Shown: positions 50,201-60,676 of the stretch, one piece after another
Layout of the letters: every line of letters begins with the position of its first letter
How positions within the stretch are numbered: the stretch's first letter is position 1
Assembly: GCA_022829145.1 (NCBI GenBank)
Contig: CM040750.1
Location: forward strand, 5,642,255-5,706,254
DNA from: Albula goreensis
Taxonomy: Eukaryota > Chordata > Actinopteri > Albuliformes > Albulidae
DNA: 64,000 bases
Direction: 5' to 3'
Translations under genes and position numbers: made by a program
The notes under the pieces: model-generated
What the model was told of the DNA's origin: nothing
The model's input: only the letters and a program-made list of their open reading frames with translations
The model's database searches: none

Positions 50201-53200
50201 ACAGATGACATTTGTAGAAGTTCAATCGTTAATCATTGTTAATCTGTCTTTGTATAATATTTTTCTTCTTCTACAGTACAGACGACAGTGGCTAACCTGG
50301 AGCAAAATGACCCAACTGCAAAGAAAATTTGTGTCCAGTTATTAAGAGATTTGGTTTCAGAGATGTAATACATCAAAATGAAGGCGATGAATAAAGTTAT
50401 ACTTTCTGATAACAACCAGTGTCATGTCATGTTTTGCATTGATGTGTTTCTCCCACTTCTCAGTAAGGGGTTCTAATGCTAACACTTGTGAACCATAACA
50501 ATAAGACCAGTATACTGTGTGACTTTGTACACCCACCTGTACAAAGTAAGTAGCCACTAATAGGTTTGAATTATGTAGTGGGTATTAAAATGAGATGTAA
50601 TACCCATTACATTATGTACCGTTGTGCACCTTTGTTTCCATAAATACAGTTTTTCAAGATGCATAGTAGGAAGGGAAAACATGTTTTGAATTTGGCCATT
50701 TGAATCCACCCCTGATATTTTTATTTTATATATACTTTGTTAAACCAGGTATTCAGAATCTCCTTTGCAAGAGCGGCCTGGCCATGTTAGCATCTGAAGT
50801 ACCTGTTACAGACAGTAACAAGCATACAATACATAATTTGACAAATGTGAATGTCAAAAACAATCGATACATTGAAACTTAAAAGAAGAGACCCAGGTAA
50901 TAAAGAACAATATGCACAATTATAGTCCAGAGCAGTCCAGGTCTTAAGTTAGTTTTAAATTCTTGTAAAGTGATGATCTCCTATAATTTGAAATATTTTT
51001 GAGATCGTTCCAAGAAGCAGGAGCAGAGAATTTGCAGGCCTTATTTTTTTCCCCTCTGTCCGAACCTTTGGCATGGTTAATGACATTGAGTGAGCGTGAG
51101 CATTAGTCATAATTACTTTGAGGGATGATGTTCGTACACGGATAAGAGGGGAGTTGTGCCAATATGTCTTTATAAAAGCAAATGTCCCAGTGAGGTAATC
51201 CCAGGCTAGCTAGGCTTGGCCATCCAACTTTCTTACTGTGTGTGCAGTGGTGAGTGAATGCTTCAGAATGTGAGGTAAATTGTAGTGCTCCATTGTAAAC
51301 CATATGTTGCACATGTGTATTAGGAGTAACTACAGTGTAGAGGCAGGGTAATCATATACACTAAGTCTCCATAATCTAATAGAGAATTTTGGCAGAAATG
51401 AGAAGGAAAAACAAGATTTATTTCTAAAATAAAAGCCTAACTTTTGCCGTAGAGTTTTCACAAGGCATTCAAGTTAAGGTTTTAAACTAAGGCCAGCATC
51501 AGCCATGATACCTAAGTCAATATATAGTTTGATACTTTTATCTACACATTTGCCTTGCTTTGTTGCTGTTGAGGGTAATGATATAGATACTGTATATATT
51601 TTTATGCTCAGTACAAGACTTGTATAATGTATGAAACTGGGACTGTACAATGTTGAAAGGACACTGCAGACTCTCAAAAGCCTCAGTCAAGCTAGGAGCA
51701 CAGCAGTAAAGCACAGTAACACCTGTGTAATAATATTTATATCAGCTAATATTTGATACATTTCTTTCTACTTTGCTAATAGAAATAGTAAGGGGGGCGG
51801 ATGAGGCCCTGGGGGACCCCATTGAGGGTGGTCATTTAGGATTAGAACAATCCAGCATCTCCAGTCTTTCTGAGGTCAACTCTGTGCCCTTAACCACAAA
51901 TGCTGGTAGGTCATAAATACAGTTTGCATATAATGATATAATTGCCTTCCAAAATTTTAAATAGATTTTCCATAGTAGTTGTTAATTAATATTCAGATTT
52001 TGCCTATTTGATCAAAGAGGTCATTTTTGTGGGTATCTAAATATGTTTTCCGTCATGAATGGGTTTGGAAAGCTCCTCTGAAAACCAGTGGTTTTCCTGA
52101 CCTTTAACCTTATATTCTCTTAGTTGGGCATGTTGGCTCGTAATCTTAAGAAAATTATTTTGCTGACTGCAGGCTGTCTCAGCATCTGCTACTAAAATTA
52201 TCCTTCACTTGTCACACTAAAATATATCATATAAGAAACCTTGTTCAATTAAATATTTTAAATACTGTTTTTTTCAAGACCATTGTGTTCTCAATGCCAG
52301 CCATACACAGCAATCACTTATAATGGAACAATACCTGTGGTGATATGTTCATGTGGGACATTTGTGAAAATCAGATGGTTGATTCCTCAGGACACATAAG
52401 CTTGGCTTAGTTGGGTTTCCAATTAATTGTGTTAAATTCATACTGTTGCCATAACTCTTAAAAACCATCTGAAATAGGCTTTATACTGAAAGATTGAAAC
52501 TGTTACCTGTCAATCTGCTGAATGCTCTGCTTCGATTTCAGTGGTTAAATACCATGATGGTGTGGTGTTTCAGGGGCGTTGTGCCTTTCAGTCTTCGGAA
52601 GAAAATGCTGGAAAAGGCCAGGGCGAAGAACAAGAAGCCCAAGTCCAGTGCTGGCATCTCCTCCATCCCCAACATCACCGTGGGAACCCAGGTGGGAAAA
52701 CACTCCTGATCTCTGATGTCACAAAGGCTGAGTTATATCCTGACAAACATAGCTAGCATTAAGTCAGTTAGCATTGGTATATAGTATACCTACCTGTAGC
52801 ATTTACAAACAAAATATCCCTTTAAAGAAATAAAAACGGGCTTTATGAAACAGAAAGCTATTAGTGATAAAACAATTTTACTTTGATAGCTGGCTAGACG
52901 GAATGTAAAGCTTAAAATATTTTTTTCTGCAGGTGATGGCTAGTTAAGGCAGAAGCAAAGTTTGTGAACCTAAGCTATTTGTTGACCCCCTGACTTAAGC
53001 AGAGAAGTAGCTGATAGCCATTAAGCATGATATTCGATTAGTTGGATCAGTATCTTATTAGACAATCTGGTTAAAATAACATCACTGTGTAATGTTCAAA
53101 CCAGGGTTTTTAGAAGTCTTGCCTTGAATGCAGTGCTCAGTACCTGATCATCCTGTTATTTCTCATGATCCTGTTTTTTCCCCCCTCCCAGGTGTGCCTG

Positions 53201-56200
53201 AGGAATAACCCCCTGTACCACGCTGGCGCAGTGGCCTTCTCTGTCAGCGCCGGGGTGCCCAAAGTGGGTATGCTCTTGGATTCTGTGTGGAACATGAATG
53301 ACAGCTGCAGGTTTCAGCTGCGCTCCCCAGAGAGTCTGAAGAACTTGGAGAAATCCAGCAAGAGCCAGGAAATGAAGTAAGAGAGTCAGACCCTGCAGAG
53401 ATACCTCAGAGTAACTTAGAGGCTCTTCACAATGAGCAAAAGATATTTACAGATTTTTATAGATCCTCTTCTGTACCCCCAAAACCTTATGCATCAGAGG
53501 AAGGAAAAGCAGAACGAAATATTTATTGCATTCTTAGGCAATCCATAGTTTTTTTATTCCTTTTTACCCTGTGAAAGGAGGCAGCCATTTTGCATTCTTG
53601 TCTAGAGGCCACACCTGTCTCCTCCACGTGGGTGAACAGTGGGGGTCTGACTGATTTCCTGTGCCCTTTAGGACAGAGAGCAAGTCGGAACCAGTGAAGA
53701 CAGAAATGGGACCTCCACCCTCTCCTGCCTCCACCTGCAGTGACACCTCGTCCATCGCTAGCAGTGCCTCTCTGCCTTACAGTACGTCAGTCACAGAGCA
53801 AGCTCCATCCGCAGCACGCTCTGGGTCCCCGCGTTATCGCTGCGCAGAGCTAACTTTGTTTCTCAGGGCCTTTTATATCCTGTAACTGGTTTACTGTGTA
53901 ATAGCAAAGCAGCCATTTTGAAAGCCTTTGTACAAACCTCTTTGTACTCACTGTCTCTTGCCAGTTTTGTTGAAGGCCACAGAGTTGGAAGTTGTTCTTG
54001 ACAGCATCTTTGCATTAGCTTGTAGCATTGTTAGCAGGAGAGGCGCAGGGCGGTTAGGTGCTTTGGCGGCTGGGAAATTAATGTTGTGTTTACAATGAAA
54101 GTGCACTGCGTCCTGAGAGCTGACAAAAGCTCTTTGTGTGATGTTGCCAGTGACATTCACATTCGCCACTTTCCCACCAGATTGATTATAGAGCACCACA
54201 ATGTCCTGACTGTGTTAGAGGAGTAAAGGGAAAGCATTAGGTGTGGTGTGTTCAGAGCTTGGTCAATGTCCTAACAGCTGTGTGCTGTGCAACAGAGCGA
54301 CGGCGCTCTACCCCCGGCCCCAAAGAGGAGGAGAAAGTCAACGAAGAGCAGTGGCCTCTTCGGGAAGTGGTCTTTGTGGAAGATATTAAAAATGTCCCTG
54401 TGGGAAAGGTGGGTGTGGCCATAGGAAAGGTGGGTGTGGCCAGTCTTGACTAAACTCGGCTCTTCTGGGGGGAAGCGGAAGTGTTTCCTGAAGGGCACCA
54501 TTATAGAGTCAGTTCTGCTGTTTTAATCATTGCTTGAGCAGTTTCTGAAGCCTTAAGTCTTGTTTGCCCCCACAGAAATGGGTGTTTAAAGTATTACTGA
54601 TTAACCTTTTGCTTTACAAATCTATATCTTGAGATAGAAATGCATGTTGTAACATATTGTTTAACTTAATTGATCCAATTACTGAACTGTCTGAATAATC
54701 ATTGTATTTTTATTGTTGTGTTAACTTTAGAATTAATGATTAATGAAGTTATACAACAGAAGTTATCATGTAACTGATATGAAATAACTGCGATGTGCCA
54801 TGTTTCTGTTTGAAGTGTCTGTCACTGTCATTTGTCCTTTTCTGTTGTGTGTTCTGTGTGATGCCTTTGACCATACAGCATTTGCAACAGCTCTCTCTTT
54901 TGAACTCAAGGTGCTAAAAGTCGATGGTGCGTATGTTGCTGTGAAATTTCCAGGGACGTCGAGCAGCGTGAGCAGCCAGAGCGCAGCTCCCTCTGACTCT
55001 GACCCCTCCTCACTGCTGCAGGACTGCAGGCTGCTCAGAATCGATGAGCTGCAGGTAGAGCAGCCGCACGCCTCTGCAGTCACGTCCAACGCAAAACCTG
55101 CAAACGCACACCTCTACAGCCACGTCCAACGCAAAACCCGCAAACGCACACCTCTACAGCCACGTCCAATGCAAAAAAAAAACAAACGCACACCTCTACA
55201 GCTGCTTTAAAAACAAAAACCCTGCAACAACACTGGGTTTAGGCCTCTAGGTGTAGCTCATACAGTAAGATGCATGTTCAGGAAGTGTTTGAGTCCAGGC
55301 TGCACTATCACTGGCAGCAAGGACCCACTAGTTTGCTCCACAAGTTGCTCAACCTCTATGTTATTTCTATACATAAACAGTATACATGTGTAAATGGTTA
55401 TGTTACTTTTGAGTGTCTTTGGCTATCCATAATTGTACTTTCTCCCCTTCCCCTTTTGTTTTAACAGGTTGTAAAAACTGGTGGAACTCCAAAAGTTCCC
55501 GATTGCTTCCAACGCACACCTAAAAAACTCTGTATTCCTGAAAAAGCTGAAATATTGGCTGTGAATGTTGACTCCAAAGGTACAGTATTATTGTGTGTTT
55601 GTGTGTGTATATGTGTGTGTGTTTATGGGTGTGTGTGGGCGCGCGTGTGTGTACAAAGATCCTGCCATGATCTTTGGTGAGTGAATGCTGGTGGAGCAGC
55701 AGGTGATGGTGTCTGATGCAGTCTGCTTTCCACTGCAGGAGTCCATACAGTGCTGAAGACAGGCAGCTGTGTGAGGTACTGTGTCTTTGATCTGGCCACT
55801 GGCAAGGCCGAGCAGGAGAATAACTTCCCCACGAGCAGCCTGGCGTTTCTGGGCCAAAACGAGCGCAGCGTGGCCATCTTCACTGCTGGCCAGGTGCGCG
55901 TCCGTCCCACCCTCACTCCTTACTCACACATGAGTCGAGGAGCTATAGATCCAGCTCTGTGGTCATTTGTGAGGCCATTCTTTTGTGGTTCTGTAGCCAA
56001 CTATCCTGTTAAGTGTCCGTATGTCTTTGCCGGTCAGCTTGGACCACTGTTCTCCTGATGCTGGTCTTGTTTCCCAGGAGTCCCCTGTGGTCCTGCGGGA
56101 TGGTAATGGGACTATTTACCCCTGGCTAAAGACTGCATGGGGGGCATCAGGGACCCAGATTGGCTGGACCTGCCCCCCATTTCCAGCCTGGGCATGGGTG

Positions 56201-59200
56201 TGCACCCCCTTTCCAACCTGCCCGCCAGCGCCACCATCAAAAAGAAGGCTGCTGTCATCATTATGGCGGTTGAGGTGAGAGCCTTTGGAAAATTACATAT
56301 ACTTTGCAGAACGCAGTTTTAAAAAATATCATATATAAATTAATATATACAAATGAAAAAAGCCTCTCTCTCTCCCCTGTGATTGGTCAGTGTGGATGTC
56401 TCTCTCTCCCCTGTGATTGGTCAGTGTGGATATCTGTCTTTCCTGTGATTTCTCAGTGTGGATGTCTCTCTCCTGTGATTTCTCGGTGTGGATGTCTCTT
56501 TCTTCTGTGATTTCTCAGTGTGGATGTCTCTCTCTTCCGTGATTGCTCAGTGCGGATTTCTCTCTCTCTCTCTTGCAGAAGCAGACTCTGATGCAGCAGG
56601 TGCTGCGGTGTGACTATGAGGCGTGTCGGCTGTACCTGGCAAACCTGGAGCAGGCCGTGCTGCTGGAGCAGAGCCCCCACGCCCTCAGCGCCCTGCTGGG
56701 CCATCGCTGCGACGGCAACCGCAACATCCTCCACGCCTGCGTCTCCGTCTGCTTTCCCGTCAGCAACAAGGAGACCAAGGAGGAGGAGGGTGAGCGTGAG
56801 TCCAGGAAAACCCAGCCCAGTCCAGTCAGTCTGACTGACCTCTCTGTGTGACTTAAAATGAGACTTAACAGGTCTTTTCTGTGTTCTGACTGTCCTCAGA
56901 GAGCTCAGGACCTGCTACAGTTTAGTGTAGCAGGAGAAATAAACTCAGCAACATTTCTCTGTAACATCATCTTACACGTTTAGTGTTTTGGGGTAAAGGA
57001 CACTCCTGGTCCCTGTTCGTTTGCAGTGCTGAGTTTCACATTCCTGTTTGTTCCTCTTCCTGTTGTCATGGCTACAGTGCCATTGCTCTGTGTCGCAGAA
57101 GCTGAGCGGTCGGAGAGGAACACGTTCGCTGAGAGGCTTTCGGCTGTGGAGGCCATAGCCAACGCCATCTCGGTCGTGTCCAGTAACAACTCTGGAAACC
57201 GGAGCGGGTCGTCCAGCAGCAGGGGGTGAGCGCTTTTCAGAGTAACTGCTGAGAGGCTTCCAGCGGCCGCAGTCAAGTCTCTGGGTGTTTCACTCAGCCA
57301 GGAAGACTTCAGGCTGGCAAACCCATAATGATTGTTGCAATACACATTGAGTTTCTTCAGCATCACCCTTCCAGCCTGAGGATATGTTTTCTATGTTGGA
57401 GCTGCTCTCTCTAGAAAAGCACAGTTAATGCTGTTAGATAGCAGCCTTGCTCTTTTAACAAGCAGTCACTTCATGCTCCAGTGAATTAGCTGATGTAATA
57501 AACAAGTGGATGGAAGCATAAACTGGGACATCATATACTGAATATCAACTGTATTTAGTCCAAAATTACAGTAACCATAATATTACCATTAATGTGTAGA
57601 ACTGTACTTCCTCTACAAGTCCTAACTATGTAATAATGACATAAATAACTGTAAACAGAGTATTCTTAAAAAGCCTCTCTGTCAATGAGAATGTGTGTTG
57701 TTGTGGACCCAAGTGTAGTTACCTCTATCCTGATGCGTATGTGCTCTGGACTGTGGGCCCAGGTGTAGTTACCCTGTCCTGATGTTTGTCTGCTCTCCTT
57801 AGCCTGCGCCTGCGGGAGATGATGAGACGGTCTCTCAGGGCGGCTGGGCTTGGCCGTCACGAGTCTGGACCCGTCTCCAACGACCACCAAGACCCTGTGT
57901 CCCCTCCCATCGCCCCCCCCAGCTGGGTGCCCGACCCCCCGCCCATGGACCCAGGTAACTGAGCATGCTCAGAGGCCAGCACCCCAGATTCTGTGGATCA
58001 GCTACATGCTCGCCTCCTGTGTTTCAGTTAGGCTTCCACCTGTGTTTCAAGGTGGTGCAGAACATTCGGTGCCACATCACTGTCCTTCTTCACATCCCTG
58101 TATTTTAGGAAGAATTAATTTTGAGTGGCCAAAGCGTGGCGCTGTTATCCAGGTCTGGTGCTAGAGGCTGGGCCTGCAGGATGCAGCTCTTCTGTTTTTT
58201 GTTTAAATGCTGTAGCTATCCCTGAGTTGTGTTGATAGATGGTGATATTGATATCAGTACTGTGTATTTTGGTAAATGGTGAAATTGATATCAGTGCTGT
58301 ATATTTTGGTAGATGTTGATATTTATGTCAGTTCTGTGTGTTTTTGGTAGATGTTGATATTAATGTCAGTGCTGTGTGTTTTGGTAGATGGTGATATCGA
58401 TTTCATCCTGGCCCCTGCGGTGGGTTCCCTCACAGCTGCGTCTGCTGGAACTGGCCAGGGACCCAGCACTTCCACCATACCAGGTGAGGCTGTGTGCACA
58501 GTGCCCATTTTATTAGTATCTTCTTTTTATGACCTATTCATCATTTAAAGTGCCACAATCAGCCACTTATTAGTTTTTATATTTATTTAGTTTCATTTTT
58601 AATGTCTTTCCCCCCAGGCCCGTCGTCAGAGCCCTCGGTGGTCGAGTCCAAAGATCGGAAGGCGAATGCCCACCTGATCCTGAAGCTGATGTGTGACAGC
58701 GTGGTCCTGCGGCCGTACCTGAGGGAGCTGCTCTCAGCCAAGTACGGCTCTCACATTCACTCAGCTAACTGACATGTCCGCTTCGCCTGCCTTTGGGTTT
58801 GCTGTGGCTGCTGCCCCAGTCAATGCAGTGTTATACCAGTGAAGCGTGAATGTCAGCCGGCTGCGCTCAGCTCTCTCAGACCTGTGCTGTGTTTGACAGG
58901 GATGCCCGGGGAATGACCCCCTTCATGCTGGCCGTCAGTGGGAGGGCCTACCCAGCTGCCATCACGGTCCTGGAAGCTGCGCAGAAAATAGCCAAAGGTA
59001 AGAGCCAGCAGACTGCTCTGATGTAATTTCTGTGTTCCACAAAAGTGAGCATTGCACTGTAATTGCCTATTCATGTGTAACCAAGATAGTTCCTCAGTAT
59101 TTCCAGATCTGTGCCTAGACTGTGTTTAATATAAGGCCATTCAGTCAGCCTCTTTGACAGGCTGTGTAGGACCGTTTAGGTCAGATGTATCTTTTCAGTT

Positions 59201-60623
59201 TTATTCAGGTCATTTGAATTCACTCCAGGGTAATGAATATGTTTGAGTCACCTAACCATTTTTAAAAACAGACGTTAAAACTCTGTTTCATATGGCACAT
59301 AAAACCATTTAACCTGTTCTCTGTCTCACTAGGCTGTGCTGTGTTCTGAATGTGTTTGTTAAACTGTGCCGTGTGCTGAAGGTGCTCATTAGACTGTGCT
59401 ATGTGCTGAAGGTGTTTTTAATCTGTGCTGTGTGCTGAAAGTGCTCATTAGACTCTGCTGTGTGCTGAAGGTGACCCTGGCATTAGTGAGAAGGAGGAGC
59501 TGGACTCGGTCTTTATGGAAATGATCTGCCCCCCGGGGACCAACCCTGACGACTCCCCGCTCTACGTCCTTTGCTGCAATGACACCTGCAGCTTCACCTG
59601 GACAGGGGCGGAGCACATCAACCAGGTGGGCCTTCTGGAGGGTTCTGTCGGGTGAATGAGGCAGGGCCTCACTGTCAGAGATGAGAGAGAGACTTGAAAT
59701 GACCACTGACTTGTTCTCTGGTTTGGCTCTCAGGACATCTTTGAATGCCGGACCTGCGGACTGCTGGAATCGCTGTGCTGCTGTACGGAGTGTGCCAGGG
59801 TGTGCCACAAGGGCCACGACTGCAAGTAAGTCTGCAGGGGCACTAGCGAAAACCACTGTGCTGCTAATAGGTCAGTCTCTGCCACAAGTGGATCTCCTTC
59901 TGACCCTGCTAGATTTGACTGTTGTTTACAGTTACTGGTAATTATATGATGAAACCATTCAAAATATTAACATCCTAGCATTAACACCTTTTGTTTTGCA
60001 TTCCTCTTAACCCGTGGGGGGTACCCTCAACAAGGGAATAATGAGGGTTCAAAAATGGCAGTAAATGTCAATGAGGAGGGCCAAACTGAAACCCCCCATG
60101 CGTTCAGAGGGATGTGTGTGTGCTTTAATGTGTTCGGTTATAAATGGTGCGGTTCCCCAGACTTCCCCTGCTGCGGTTCTGTTTTTGAGCCCACGCTTCA
60201 TGTGCTGTCTGCAGGCTGAAGAGAACATCTCCCACGGCCTACTGCGACTGCTGGGAGAAATGCAAGTGCAAGACCCTCATCGCCGGGCAGAAGTCTGCCC
60301 GCCTGGACCTGCTGTACAGACTGCTGACCACCACCAACCTGGTCACCACACCCAACAGCAGGCTAGTGCTCTGACAGGGGGGTGTACACGGGGTGGGGTG
60401 GGGGGCATGGACACAGTGCAGGGGGGTGGCTCTGGACTGTCTGTAGCACTTTTTCAGCACTCTCCTGCTTTTAGCTCACCCGTGCGCTGCTTCTCTCCCA
60501 CCACAGGGGGGAGCACATCCTGCTCTTTCTGGTCCAGACTGTCGCCAGACAGAGTGTGGAGCACTGTCAGTACCGGCCACCAAGGATCCGAGAGGACCGG
60601 AACCGCAAGGCAGCCAGCGCTGA

Positions 60624-60676
<53 letters not shown>

